Positions 1-8,433 of a stretch of DNA of 64,000 bases are shown in pieces; positions within the stretch are counted from its first letter, which is position 1, and each line of letters begins with the position of its first letter. The position numbers were made by a program, and so were the translations under genes. This DNA comes from Serratia plymuthica NBRC 102599. Its GTDB lineage: Bacteria > Pseudomonadota > Gammaproteobacteria > Enterobacterales > Enterobacteriaceae. The stretch lies in the NCBI RefSeq assembly GCF_001590925.1, contig NZ_BCTU01000012.1, positions 62,001 through 126,000 of the forward strand. Direction: 5' to 3'. The notes below the pieces were generated by a model. It searched no databases. It saw only the letters and a list, made by a program, of their open reading frames with translations, and had not been told where the DNA came from.

Positions 1-695
1 TGAACCGTTCCGGGGTTGAACTGGTGGCCGGCAGCAACGTTACGCTGCAATTTGGCGATATCCTCAACCTGGTTGGCCGGCCGGAATCGATTGAAGCGGT
101 CGCGGCCATCGTCGGCAACGCTCAGCAGAAATTGCAACAGGTGCAGATGTTGCCGGTATTTATCGGCATCGGGCTGGGAGTGTTGCTGGGTTCTGTCCCG
201 CTGTTTGTACCGGGTTTCCCGGCGGCATTGCGCCTTGGGCTGGCCGGCGGGCCGCTGGTGGCGGCATTGATCCTCGGGCGTATCGGCAGCATTGGCAAGC
301 TGTACTGGTTTATGCCGCCGAGCGCCAACCTGGCGCTGCGCGAGTTGGGCATTGTGCTGTTTCTGGCGGTGGTGGGGCTGAAATCGGGGGGGAACTTTGT
401 CGATACCCTGATGCATGGCGAAGGGCTGGCGTGGATTGGCTACGGCGCGTTGATTACCGCTATCCCGTTGCTCAGCGTGGGTGTGCTGGCGCGGGTCGTG
501 GGCAAGATGAATTATCTGACGCTGTCCGGCATGCTGGCAGGTTCGATGACCGATCCGCCGGCGCTGGCCTTCGCCAATGGCCTGCACCCGACCAGCGGCG
601 CTGCCGCGCTGTCTTACGCCACGGTTTACCCTTTGGCGATGTTCCTGCGCATCATGTCGCCGCAGTTGCTGGCGGTGCTGTTTTGGGTGATGTAA
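1..695 (+). CDS. yidE: YidE-like putative transport protein, C-terminal part
   Basis: Partial gene entering from the left edge; the reading frame is open from base 3, giving 230 residues to the stop. The N-terminal part of the visible protein (about residues 5-20, [16 protein letters not shown]) resembles the end of a TrkA_C-type regulatory domain, and the rest is a run of hydrophobic helices with the AspT/YidE/YbjL membrane-domain signature ([18 protein letters not shown]). Known family: inner-membrane putative antiporters of about 550 residues, so over half of the protein lies outside the window. The substrate of YidE is not established. It ends convergently with avtA, separated by a strong hairpin. 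Confidence 0.8.
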   Translation, partial: NRSGVELVAGSNVTLQFGDILNLVGRPESIEAVAAIVGNAQQKLQQVQMLPVFIGIGLGVLLGSVPLFVPGFPAALRLGLAGGPLVAALILGRIGSIGKLYWFMPPSANLALRELGIVLFLAVVGLKSGGNFVDTLMHGEGLAWIGYGALITAIPLLSVGVLARVVGKMNYLTLSGMLAGSMTDPPALAFANGLHPTSGAAALSYATVYPLAMFLRIMSPQLLAVLFWVM

Positions 696-696
696 C

Positions 697-738
697 GAGC
701 CGGGGCGCAGCTGTTACCTGCTAACTGCGCCCCGGCTC
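697..738. terminator. Convergent hairpin between yidE and avtA
   Basis: Perfect 14-bp arms (GAGCCGGGGCGCAG at 697-710, complement at 725-738) with a 14-nt loop, sitting between two converging genes. There is no long T-tract on either side, so the call rests on stem strength and position. Confidence 0.6.
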
Positions 739-743
739 AGGCA

Positions 744-1997
744 TCAGCCCGCTTCCTGGTGCGCGCGTTCGATCTCTTCCGCCAAAATCGCCACGCCGCG
801 CTCGATTTTCTCCGGATCCGGCACGTAGTTCATCCGCATGCACTGGTGAGTATGCGGCCATTCATGCTCCAGCCCCGGGAAGAAGTAGTGGCCCGGCACC
901 ATCAGCACGCCGCGTTTTTTCAGGCGCTGATACAGCAGCTCGGTGGTGATCGGCAGATCCTTGAACCACAGCCAAAGGAAAATCGCCCCTTCCGGTTTGT
1001 GGATCAGGCAACGCTCTGGCGACAGATAGCGGCGGATTATCTCGATGGTGTGTTCAACGCGCTGTTTGTAGAACGGGCGGATAACCTCGTTCGACAGGCG
1101 CAGCAGATCGCCGCGTTCGATCATTTCCGCTGCCATCGCCGGCCCCATGCTGCCCGGTGACAGGCTGATGATGCCGTTCATGTTGGTCAGGGCGCTGATG
1201 ATTTTCTCATCGGCAATCACGATGCCGCAGCGTGAGCCGGGCAACCCGAGCTTGGACAAGCTCATGCACAAGATGATGTTCGGGTTCCACAGCGGCGTCG
1301 CTTCGCTGAAGATAATTCCGGGGAACGGCACGCCGTAAGCGTTATCGATCACCAGCGGAATATTGCGTTGCTGCGCCAGCAGATCGAGCTTCATCAGCTC
1401 TTCGTCGGTGATCACGTTACCGGTTGGGTTGGTCGGGCGCGACACGCAGATCATGCCGATGTCGTCGCCAATATGCAGGTGTTCGAAATCAACGTGATAT
1501 TTGAACTGGCCTTCCGGCAGCAGCTCGATATTGGGCTTGGCCGACACGAACAGACCCTCGTCCAGCCCGGCGTCGGCGTAGCCGATATATTCCGGTGCCA
1601 GCGGGAACAGCACGCGGCGACGGCTGCCGTCGGCATAACGCCCGGCAAACAGGTTAAACAAGTAGAAAAACGCGCTCTGGCTGCCGTTTGTTAGTGCAAT
1701 ATTCTGTGGTGAAATCTGCCAGCCCAGCTCGTCGCGCAGCAAAGTAGCCAGCGCTTTCAGCAGGGCGTCTTTGCCCTGCGGGCCATCGTAGTTACACAGC
1801 GCCTCGGTCAGTTTGCCCTGGTCGAGCATGTCCTGGCACAGCTGTTTGAAGTAGCTTTCCATCTCTGGAATTTGCGCCGGGTTGCCGCCGCCGAGCATGA
1901 TGGCACCGGGCGTGCGCAGGCCTTCGTTCAGGTCATCCATTAAACGGGTAATGCCCGCGTAACGGGTAAATTTGTCGCCGAAAAGTGAAAAAGTCAT
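744..1997 (-). CDS. avtA: Valine--pyruvate aminotransferase
   Basis: Predicted 417-residue PLP-dependent class I/II aminotransferase, the same length as E. coli AvtA. AvtA transfers amino groups between valine and pyruvate (transaminase C), linking alanine and branched-chain amino acid pools in the cytoplasm. Visible features are the start MTFSLFGDKFTRYAGITRLM, the CVSRPTNPTGNVITDEE segment, the cofactor aspartate region (VIDNAYG) and the Schiff-base lysine region (MSLSKLGLPGSRCG). The frame stays open to about 2282, but that extension crosses the malS terminator hairpin and has no family homology, so the start at 1997 is chosen. It lies downstream of malS on the same strand but is separated by a terminator. 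Confidence 0.93.
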   Translation of the reverse strand: MTFSLFGDKFTRYAGITRLMDDLNEGLRTPGAIMLGGGNPAQIPEMESYFKQLCQDMLDQGKLTEALCNYDGPQGKDALLKALATLLRDELGWQISPQNIALTNGSQSAFFYLFNLFAGRYADGSRRRVLFPLAPEYIGYADAGLDEGLFVSAKPNIELLPEGQFKYHVDFEHLHIGDDIGMICVSRPTNPTGNVITDEELMKLDLLAQQRNIPLVIDNAYGVPFPGIIFSEATPLWNPNIILCMSLSKLGLPGSRCGIVIADEKIISALTNMNGIISLSPGSMGPAMAAEMIERGDLLRLSNEVIRPFYKQRVEHTIEIIRRYLSPERCLIHKPEGAIFLWLWFKDLPITTELLYQRLKKRGVLMVPGHYFFPGLEHEWPHTHQCMRMNYVPDPEKIERGVAILAEEIERAHQEAG

Positions 1998-2072
1998 AGG
2001 TGCAGCAGTATTGTTTTTAGCAGGTAATCGCCCACCATACCGCCAGATAATTTTCGGCGCAATGCGGTTCAT

Positions 2073-2113
2073 AAAACAACCACCGGGGATAAACTTCACC
2101 CGGTGGTTGTTTT
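2073..2113 (-). terminator. Rho-independent terminator of malS
   Basis: Perfect 15-bp arms (AAAACAACCACCGGG at 2073-2087 and its complement at 2099-2113) flanked by A and T runs, located 20 bp beyond the malS stop codon. The A/T flanks make it potentially functional in both directions. Confidence 0.85.
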
Positions 2114-2131
2114 CCAGCAGATTGTACTGAA

Positions 2132-4198
2132 TTAATGTGACCGATCGCCGACCCACACCACCATCACCTTGTCGTCGCCAAGCCGGCGGCTGAAGGCATA
2201 GTAGCCTGCGGTTTGCTGCGACTGTTGCACACCGGCCCCGATCGCCGGATGGCGGGCACGGAACTGCCCAAGCCTTTGCCAATGCGCCAGCAGTGGCGCT
2301 TTGGCACCTTGCTGTTCACGCCAGTTCATATCGGAACGCGTGCCCTGCAGCGGATCCGAACCGGTCGGGCCGAGCTGGCGGCCGCTTTCATCACCGTAGT
2401 AAATTTGCACCGCCCCCGGGGCCAGCAGCAGCAAATCTGCCGCACGCTGCTGCAATGGCAGCGAACCTTTGGCATCGCTGGCGAAGAACAGCCGGGTATC
2501 GTGCGAGGAGAGATAGCTCAGTACGTTGAAATCCTGCAGCTTGTCGGCCATTTGCTGGTAAGTGGCGTCGATACTGGAGAAACAGCTCAGCGCCTGCGAA
2601 GCCTGATCCTGAAAGTCGAAATTGATCATCGCGTCAAAGCCATTCTGGTAATAGTCGCTTTTCATCACGCCGTGGCCCCAGGCTTCGCCGGTCATCCAGA
2701 ATGGGGCGTCATCCAGCGCCTGGTGTGGATTGGCGGCTTTCCATTGCGCCAGCGCCGCCGTGGCTCGCTGTTTCAGCAGCGCCAGCGTGGGTTTCTCCAC
2801 GTGCTTGGCGGTATCGACGCGGAAGCCGTCGATACCGTAATCGCGCACCCATTGGCTGAGCCAGGTGGTCAGGTAGTCGCGGGTCGTGGCACCGGGAATA
2901 TCCTGTGCGGCGGTGTCGGGTTTGTGGCGATAGAACAGCGGCAGGCCACTGGCGCCGGGCGCTTCAGTTTTGATGTCCGGGAGGAAGGCCAGTGACATGG
3001 TGAGGTCGTTATAACCCGGCGAGTCATAGTCGCCGATATCGGTGCGGATCCAGTTTTTCCCCCACCACGGGCTCCAGCCTGCCTTGTCGCTGAAATTAAT
3101 GTAATCGTTGAAGCTGTGCCAGTTTTGCCCTGGACCAGGCCGCCAGTCGCCCCAGTTTTTACCCAGCGTTTTTTCGATCTCCGCGCCCTTCAGGTAGAGC
3201 GAGCCGAAGTGGAAGGTCTGCATATCGGCCAAGGTGGCGTAGCCGACATGGTTCACCACCACGTCGAACAGAATGCGGATGCCGCGTTGGTGCGCCTGTT
3301 CGACCAGTTTGCGCAGGTCTTGCTCGGTGCCCATATTGGCGTCGAGCCGGGTCCAGTCCAGTGCGTAGTAGCCGTGATAAGCGTAGTGCGGGAAATCGCC
3401 TTTGGTGCCGCCGCCGACCCAACCGTGGATCTGTTCCAGTGGCGAGCTGATCCACAGTGCGTTGACGCCAAGCTGTTGCAGGTAATCCAGCTTTTGCGTC
3501 AGCCCGGCGAGATCGCCGCCGTGGAAGGTGCCGATCTCCTGCATGCCGTCGCTGCGGCGGCCGTAGCTGTGGTCGTTGGCCGGGTTGCCGTTTTCAAAGC
3601 GATCGGTCAGTGCGAAATAGACCGTGGCGTTGTGCCAGTTGAACGGTGCCGGTTTTTCCGTGCCGGCGGATTCCAGCAGCAGCATGCCGCCGCTGCCTGC
3701 GGCAGGCTGAAGGGTCACTTTGCCCTGGCTGACCCTGGCCGTTTGGCCGGAATAGAAATCGCGCACTGTTTCGCCTTCGGTGAAGGTCGCCGCTACGTCA
3801 AGGGTGACGGGCTTGCCGTCCCAGCGCTGACAGGTGCGGGTTACCGCTGCGGCGGCGGCCTGTGGGGCCGTTTTCAGGCTGAGTTGCAGCGTCGGCGTAC
3901 CGCTGCGGGTATCGACGCGCACCTGGTATTCACCGTCGCGGAACAACCGCCAGGTGACCGGTGGGGCATCGCCGCAAGGTTGCAGCGACAGGGTTTGGTT
4001 CAGCCTGGCCGCCGCGGTCGGCTGCCAGCATTGCCGATCCTGATAAATTTTCAGCGGCAGTTCGCCCTTGGGCAGCGTGGCGTGGCTGGTGAACAGCCCG
4101 GCGGTGGATTCGTCAAAGGTCGGGAAGCTTTGCAGCGTCCAGCTTGCTAGTGCGGCCGGTGACAGCAGCATCAGCAGGGGTAGGGTCAGGCGTTTCAT
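2132..4198 (-). CDS. malS: Periplasmic alpha-amylase
   Basis: 688-residue GH13 alpha-amylase (E. coli MalS is 676). A cleavable signal peptide is evident (MKRLTLPLLMLLSPAALA). After an N-terminal beta-rich accessory region of about 190 residues comes the catalytic barrel with the four GH13 regions: DVVVNHVG, GFRVDTAKHV (nucleophile Asp), MTGEAWGHG (acid/base Glu) and YLSSHDTR. MalS hydrolyses longer maltodextrins in the periplasm so that they can pass into the maltose transport system. A MalT-box-like sequence lies about 75 bp upstream of the start. No other mal gene is in the window. Confidence 0.93.
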   Translation of the reverse strand: MKRLTLPLLMLLSPAALASWTLQSFPTFDESTAGLFTSHATLPKGELPLKIYQDRQCWQPTAAARLNQTLSLQPCGDAPPVTWRLFRDGEYQVRVDTRSGTPTLQLSLKTAPQAAAAAVTRTCQRWDGKPVTLDVAATFTEGETVRDFYSGQTARVSQGKVTLQPAAGSGGMLLLESAGTEKPAPFNWHNATVYFALTDRFENGNPANDHSYGRRSDGMQEIGTFHGGDLAGLTQKLDYLQQLGVNALWISSPLEQIHGWVGGGTKGDFPHYAYHGYYALDWTRLDANMGTEQDLRKLVEQAHQRGIRILFDVVVNHVGYATLADMQTFHFGSLYLKGAEIEKTLGKNWGDWRPGPGQNWHSFNDYINFSDKAGWSPWWGKNWIRTDIGDYDSPGYNDLTMSLAFLPDIKTEAPGASGLPLFYRHKPDTAAQDIPGATTRDYLTTWLSQWVRDYGIDGFRVDTAKHVEKPTLALLKQRATAALAQWKAANPHQALDDAPFWMTGEAWGHGVMKSDYYQNGFDAMINFDFQDQASQALSCFSSIDATYQQMADKLQDFNVLSYLSSHDTRLFFASDAKGSLPLQQRAADLLLLAPGAVQIYYGDESGRQLGPTGSDPLQGTRSDMNWREQQGAKAPLLAHWQRLGQFRARHPAIGAGVQQSQQTAGYYAFSRRLGDDKVMVVWVGDRSH

Positions 4199-4272
4199 GG
4201 CTCTCCTTACGCGTGGCAGGAAGCGTTTTTATTCTGGGGTAACGCTCAGTGTGACAAATGAAGAAAAAATAG

Positions 4273-4282
4273 CCTCATCCCG
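4273..4282 (-). promoter_or_regulatory. Candidate MalT box upstream of malS
   Basis: Read on the minus strand the sequence is CGGGATGAGG, matching the MalT core (GGGGAT/GGAGG type) at nearly every position, about 75 bp upstream of malS and in the transcription direction. G-rich imperfect half-matches lie nearby at 4298-4320 on the opposite strand. Motif matching was by eye. Confidence 0.5.
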
Positions 4283-4354
4283 ATGGCGTATTTTCAGGGA
4301 GGAGGGAGAAGGGGGAGAACCCCGTCTGTTATCCGGTGTTTTTTTAATCTATAT

Positions 4355-4372
4355 TACAATGTATACATTGTA
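4355..4372. promoter_or_regulatory. 18-bp perfect palindrome, probable toxin-antitoxin operator
   Basis: TACAATGTATACATTGTA is a perfect inverted repeat ending 14 bp before the antitoxin start codon, in the AT-rich promoter zone. RHH antitoxins bind such palindromes to autoregulate; assignment to the adjacent antitoxin is inference. Confidence 0.7.
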
Positions 4373-4386
4373 GTGTGAGGTGACCT

Positions 4387-4635
4387 ATGAGCGTGATGTC
4401 CGTTCGACTCCCGGAAGATCTCAGTGAGCAGCTAGAAGCTTTGGCCAAAGCGACCGGCCGAACAAAATCATTTCTGGCCGGGCAGGCTATCCGGGATTTC
4501 ATCAACCGTGAAGCCTGGCAGATTGCGGAAATTCAACAGGCCATCACTGAGGCGGATAAGGGGGATTTTGCTGCTGATGATGAAATGGAAGCCCGCTTCA
4601 AGAGGATGGGAGTGAGTGATAACGCTGAAAATTAA
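4387..4635 (+). CDS. Ribbon-helix-helix antitoxin (CopG/RelB-like)
   Basis: 82-residue protein with an N-terminal beta strand and two helices typical of RHH DNA-binding proteins (MSVRLPEDLSEQLEALAKAT, then SFLAGQAIRDFINREAW), followed by an acidic C-terminal tail (about residues 46-82) of the kind that wraps and neutralises a RelE/ParE toxin. The start at 4387 follows a GAGGTG ribosome-binding site. It overlaps the toxin gene by 20 bp, so the two are probably translationally coupled. The pair sits between malS and ghrB, where the E. coli-like gene order is interrupted, suggesting acquisition. Confidence 0.85.
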   Translation: MSVMSVRLPEDLSEQLEALAKATGRTKSFLAGQAIRDFINREAWQIAEIQQAITEADKGDFAADDEMEARFKRMGVSDNAEN

Positions 4636-4912
4636 ATGGCTAAGGAAAGCCGCAAGCAATTTTGACGATGAATACGAGTGGCTTTATCTGGAGAGTCCGC
4701 AGGTAGCGACAGAATTTGCCAGGGAGGTTTTTCGTTTAGTGAGTTTACTGGTTACAAATCCGGCCCTGGGCCGGGCCGGCAGAGTGATGGGAACCCGGGA
4801 AATCGTGATGCAGACCTTTCCTTATCTGATCCCTTACAGAGTTAAAAGCAATGAAATACATATTCTTAGGATATTTCATATACGGAGACGCCCACCGAAA
4901 GGCGGTTGGTAG
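4616..4912 (+). CDS. RelE/ParE-superfamily toxin
   Basis: 98-residue basic protein beginning with GTG inside the antitoxin gene (MITLKIKWLRKAASNFDDEYEWL). The fold signature of the RelE/ParE superfamily is visible: an N-terminal strand and two helices, the central NPALGRAGRVMGTREIVMQTFPYLIPYRV segment split across strands, and the ILRIFHIRRRP ending. RelE members cleave ribosome-bound mRNA and ParE members poison gyrase; the sequence alone does not settle which applies here. A second possible start (ATT/CTG codons aside) is not evident. Confidence 0.85.
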   Translation: MITLKIKWLRKAASNFDDEYEWLYLESPQVATEFAREVFRLVSLLVTNPALGRAGRVMGTREIVMQTFPYLIPYRVKSNEIHILRIFHIRRRPPKGGW

Positions 4913-4914
4913 TT

Positions 4915-4955
4915 TTGCCAGGATGCCAGTGGGTCACCTGCTGACATCCTGGCAA
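4915..4955. terminator. Inverted repeat between toxin gene and ghrB
   Basis: Perfect 11-bp arms TTGCCAGGATG (4915-4925) and CATCCTGGCAA (4945-4955) with a 19-nt loop, lying between the converging stop codons of the toxin gene (+) and ghrB (-). It probably acts as a bidirectional terminator, although no clear T-tract follows on either strand. Confidence 0.5.
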
Positions 4956-4956
4956 G

Positions 4957-5934
4957 TTACCTCTTCAGCAACTGCGGATTGACGCAGTTTTCTTTTACCG
5001 TACCGGTCAGGGCGGCAATCAGGTTATCTACCGCGCATTCGGCCATCGCATTGCGGGTTTCATGAGTGGCGGAGCCGATGTGCGGCAGTGCCACCACGTT
5101 CGGCAGCGTCAGCAGCGGCGAAGAGACCGGCAGCGGCTCTTTCTCGAAGACGTCCAGCCCGGCGGCGTGGATCGTTCCGTTCTGCAACGCTTCTATCAGT
5201 GCGGCTTCATCCACCACCGGGCCACGGCCGGCGTTGATCAAAATACCGCTCTTTTTCATCTTCGCCAGTTGGTCGCGGCTGATCATATGGAAGGTTTCTT
5301 CGGTCAGCGGCAGCGTGATGCAAATGAAATCGGACTCGGCCAACAGGGTGTCCAGATCGCAGCGACGGGCGTTAAAACGCGTCTCGGCCTCTTCGTGGGT
5401 GCGGCGGGCGTTGTACAGTATCGGCATGCCGAAGCCGAAATGAGCACGCTGCGCCAGCGCCAAGCCGATGCGGCCCATGCCGAGGATGCCGAGGGTTTTA
5501 TGGTGCACGTCGACGCCAAACCAGTCCGGCCCGATGCTGCCTTGCCATTCACCGGCTTTTACCCGCTCGGCCACTTCCACCACGCGGCGCGCCGTCGCCA
5601 GCACCAGGCTCATGATGGTATCGGCGACGGTTTCGGTCAGCACGGTCGGGGTATGCATCAGCACCACGTTATGGGCGTTAAGCGCGTCGACGTCGAAATT
5701 GTCGTAACCGACGGAAATGGTTGAAGCGGCGCGCAGCTTGGGTGCTTGTTGCAGGAAAGCTTCATCAATCTTGCCGCCGGAACCGATGATCCCTTCCGCC
5801 TGAGCGAGCGCTTGTTTCAGCTCGTCGCGGTTATCCGGCGACAGGCCGTCGAAGGCGTGCACGGTGAAGTGCTGTTCCAGCCGTTGACGCAATTCGGTGG
5901 GGATGCTTTTGTACAATACGATAGAAGGCTTCAT
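4957..5934 (-). CDS. ghrB: 2-ketogluconate (6-phosphate) / glyoxylate / hydroxypyruvate reductase
   Basis: 325-residue D-2-hydroxyacid dehydrogenase very similar to E. coli GhrB (start [44 protein letters not shown]). The Rossmann motif GMGRIG and the catalytic Arg-Glu-His set ([34 protein letters not shown]) are present. It is the last gene of the 2-ketogluconate operon, the position held by kguD in Pseudomonas, so the likely role is NAD(P)H reduction of 2-keto-6-phosphogluconate to 6-phosphogluconate; GhrB also reduces 2-ketogluconate, glyoxylate and hydroxypyruvate. The start at 5934 is preferred over an upstream in-frame codon at 5949 because of homology and a GGAG site. Confidence 0.92.
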   Translation of the reverse strand: MKPSIVLYKSIPTELRQRLEQHFTVHAFDGLSPDNRDELKQALAQAEGIIGSGGKIDEAFLQQAPKLRAASTISVGYDNFDVDALNAHNVVLMHTPTVLTETVADTIMSLVLATARRVVEVAERVKAGEWQGSIGPDWFGVDVHHKTLGILGMGRIGLALAQRAHFGFGMPILYNARRTHEEAETRFNARRCDLDTLLAESDFICITLPLTEETFHMISRDQLAKMKKSGILINAGRGPVVDEAALIEALQNGTIHAAGLDVFEKEPLPVSSPLLTLPNVVALPHIGSATHETRNAMAECAVDNLIAALTGTVKENCVNPQLLKR

Positions 5935-5948
5935 CACGAACTCCAGCA

Positions 5949-6007
5949 ATACCCTTTGTCTTTCAGGCTGCAGCGTTGTTGGCTACAACCTGAAATCCAT
6001 CGGGTAT
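5949..6007. repeat. 59-bp palindromic repeat, copy 1
   Basis: Imperfect inverted repeat bounded by ATACCC and GGGTAT, located in the kguT-ghrB intercistronic gap 15 bp before ghrB. Its reverse complement aligns over its full length with copy 2 at 7329-7387, sharing the core GTAGCCAACAACGC / GCAGCCAACAACGC. It would fold as a hairpin in the operon mRNA. Confidence 0.75.
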
Positions 6008-6035
6008 GTTCAACAGAAAATAAAGTATAACGAGA

Positions 6036-7304
6036 TCAGGCTACTTGTGGATGAACCTCGTTGCGAGCGGGTTTGACGATCAGCGTCACGACGACCGCCA
6101 CGACCAGCGCTATCGCCATAAACATATAAGAAGCTGACGGGTTGCCGGTCGCGCCGTTCAGGTAGCCGACGAACCAGGAGCCGAAGAAGGAGCCCAGCGC
6201 ACCCATGCTGTTGATCAGCGCCATCGCGCCACCGGCGACGTTTTTCGGCAGCATTTCCGGAATGATGGCGAAGAAGGGCCCGTACGGGGCATACATTGCC
6301 GCGCCGGCGATCACCAGCAGACCGTAGGAAACCCAGAAATGGTTGGTGCCGACGGCATAGGAACCGAAGAACGCCAGCGCGCCGATCAGCAGCAGCGGCC
6401 AGACGAACAGTTTGCGGTTCTGCATTTTGTCCGAAGCCCAAGACACCAGGATCATGGAGATAGTCGCCGCCAGGTAAGGCACCGACGACAGCCAGCCGGC
6501 TTCCACCATGCCCATTTGCATGCCGCTGCGCAGAATGGACGGCAACCACAGCACGAAGCCGTACACGCCGATGCTCCAGGCGAAATACTGTACGCACAGC
6601 AAGATCACGTTGCGTGAACGGAAGGCTTCACCGTAGTTGCGCACCGCCTTGATGCCTTTCTGCTCCTCATCAAGCTGCTTTTGCAGCGCCGATTTTTCGT
6701 CTTCGCTCAACCATTTGGCCTGCGCCGGCTTGTCTTTCGCCAGCACCCACCAGCAGAAGGCCCAGAGTACCGCCGGAATACCTTCGATGATGAACATCTC
6801 GCGCCAGCCGAAGGCGTGGATCAGGTAGCCGGAAACCACCGACATCCACAACACGGTGACCGGGTTACCGAGGATCAGGAAGGTATTGGCGCGTGAACGT
6901 TCTGATTTGGTGAACCAGTTGCTGATGTAAATCAGCATCGCCGGCATCACGGCCGCTTCCACTACGCCGAGAACAAAGCGAATGGCGGCCAGCATCGGGA
7001 TATTGCTGACCACGCCGGTCAACGAGGCGCAGCCACCCCACAGGATCAGGCACCAGAAGATCAGTTTTTTTACGCTGCGGCGTTCGGCATAGATCGCGCC
7101 GGGAATTTGGAAGAAGAAATAGCCAAGGAAAAACAGCGCGCCCAGCAGCGAAGACATGCCTTTGGTAATGCCCAGATCGTCGTTGATGCCGGCGGCCGAG
7201 GCAAAGCTGAAGTTAGCGCGATCGAGGTAGGCCAGGCTGTAGGTGATAAACACGATGGGCATGATGTACCACCAGCGTTTGGCCGCGAGAGTGACTGTAT
7301 TCAT
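6036..7304 (-). CDS. kguT: 2-ketogluconate MFS transporter (ACS family)
   Basis: 422-residue major facilitator protein with about 12 hydrophobic segments. The anion:cation symporter signature SLAYLDRANFSFASAA lies in the first helix. It is encoded between a PfkB kinase and ghrB in a ptxS-kguE-kguK-kguT-kguD order, which supports import of 2-ketogluconate across the inner membrane. The start at 7304 (MNTVTLAAKRWWYIMPIVF) is chosen because the further upstream frame runs into the 59-bp repeat. Confidence in MFS type is very high; the substrate rests on context. Confidence 0.85.
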   Translation of the reverse strand: MNTVTLAAKRWWYIMPIVFITYSLAYLDRANFSFASAAGINDDLGITKGMSSLLGALFFLGYFFFQIPGAIYAERRSVKKLIFWCLILWGGCASLTGVVSNIPMLAAIRFVLGVVEAAVMPAMLIYISNWFTKSERSRANTFLILGNPVTVLWMSVVSGYLIHAFGWREMFIIEGIPAVLWAFCWWVLAKDKPAQAKWLSEDEKSALQKQLDEEQKGIKAVRNYGEAFRSRNVILLCVQYFAWSIGVYGFVLWLPSILRSGMQMGMVEAGWLSSVPYLAATISMILVSWASDKMQNRKLFVWPLLLIGALAFFGSYAVGTNHFWVSYGLLVIAGAAMYAPYGPFFAIIPEMLPKNVAGGAMALINSMGALGSFFGSWFVGYLNGATGNPSASYMFMAIALVVAVVVTLIVKPARNEVHPQVA

Positions 7305-7328
7305 GTTCAGATTCCTCAGTGGTGTCGT

Positions 7329-7387
7329 ATTCCCGTTGCCTTTCAAGCTGCAGCCAACAACGCGGCAACTTGGAAATCATTGGGTAT
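7329..7387. repeat. 59-bp palindromic repeat, copy 2
   Basis: Second copy of the element, in the kguK-kguT gap, bounded by ATTCCC and GGGTAT and lying 25 bp before kguT. It is in opposite orientation to copy 1, so the two copies bracket kguT. Confidence 0.75.
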
Positions 7388-7468
7388 TGCTCTCCCGGCG
7401 AGTCTGGTTGTAGGGCCAGAGGCGTGTGCCGTTCGGAGAAGGCTGTTAACTGATTTTGTTTGTTATTT

Positions 7469-8428
7469 TTATTCAGCCAGTGCCGCGCGGGTTGGCAACC
7501 CTTCGCTGTCGCCGATGGCCTGGATCGCCAGCGAGCCGATTTTATTGCCGCGTTGCACCGCCTGTTTCAGCGTTTTGCCCTCCAGCAGGGCGCTGATCGT
7601 CCCAACGGCAAAGCCGTCTCCTGCACCTACGGTATCCACTACGTTGCTGACTTTTATCGCCGGCACCGTGGCCCGATCGCCGGCGGCGGTTTTAAACCAG
7701 GCGCCGTCCGGGCCGGTTTTGATGATCACCGCTTGCACGCCGCGTTCCAGGTAGAAATCGGCGATGCCTTCCGGCGTGGATTGGCCGGTAAGGATTTGCC
7801 CCTCTTTGAGCCCCGGCAGTACCCAGTCGGCGGCGAACGCCAGCTTGTTCAACTGATCGATCATCACCTGTTGGCTGGACCACAGCACCGGGCGCAGGTT
7901 GGGATCGAATGAAATGGTCTTGCCCATGGCGCGCATTTCACGGGCGGCATGGTTGCACAGTTCCAGCGATTGGCCGGACAGGGCCGCAGCCACGCCGCTC
8001 AGGTGCAGATGGCGTGCGGAGCTGAAGTAATCGCGGTTAAAGTCGGCGGTCGACAAATGGCTGGCCGCTGAGCCTTTGCGGAAATATTCCACGCTGGGAT
8101 CGGTACCATCCGTGGTTTTCGATTTGATCTGAAAACCGGTCGGATAGTTGCCGTCTACCGTGACTTGCTGGAAGTTAATGCCTTCTTTTTTCAGCTGTTG
8201 CAGGGCGAAACGGCCGAAAGCGTCGTTGCCGATCCGGCTGACCCAGCCCACGTTCAGGCCCAGGCGCGCAAGGCCAATCGCCACGTTCAGCTCGGCACCG
8301 GCAATGCGTTTGGTGAAGGTCTCGACTTCAGCCAGATCGCCGGTTTGCGTGGCCACGAACATCGCCATGGCCTCACCCAGCGTAACTACGTCCAATGGCG
8401 CATTACGCGCCGCGGTCAGCGTTGTCAT
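7469..8428 (-). CDS. kguK: 2-ketogluconate kinase (PfkB family)
   Basis: 319-residue ribokinase/PfkB sugar kinase. N-terminal substrate region VVTLGEAMAMFVA and GGAxxN-like segment (IAGAELNVAIGLARLG) are visible, and the C-terminal signature DTVGAGDGFAVG carries the catalytic Asp and anion hole. The operon context gives the role: ATP-dependent phosphorylation of 2-ketogluconate to 2-keto-6-phosphogluconate in the cytoplasm. A 2-keto-3-deoxygluconate kinase is the main alternative by sequence alone. It starts 5 bp after the kguE stop codon. Confidence 0.87.
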   Translation of the reverse strand: MTTLTAARNAPLDVVTLGEAMAMFVATQTGDLAEVETFTKRIAGAELNVAIGLARLGLNVGWVSRIGNDAFGRFALQQLKKEGINFQQVTVDGNYPTGFQIKSKTTDGTDPSVEYFRKGSAASHLSTADFNRDYFSSARHLHLSGVAAALSGQSLELCNHAAREMRAMGKTISFDPNLRPVLWSSQQVMIDQLNKLAFAADWVLPGLKEGQILTGQSTPEGIADFYLERGVQAVIIKTGPDGAWFKTAAGDRATVPAIKVSNVVDTVGAGDGFAVGTISALLEGKTLKQAVQRGNKIGSLAIQAIGDSEGLPTRAALAE

Positions 8429-8433
8429 GATGT

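Noticed and set aside
1998-2282. Extended N-terminus for avtA
   Set aside because: The extension crosses the malS terminator hairpin and is not part of the family; the ATG at 1997 gives the standard 417 residues.
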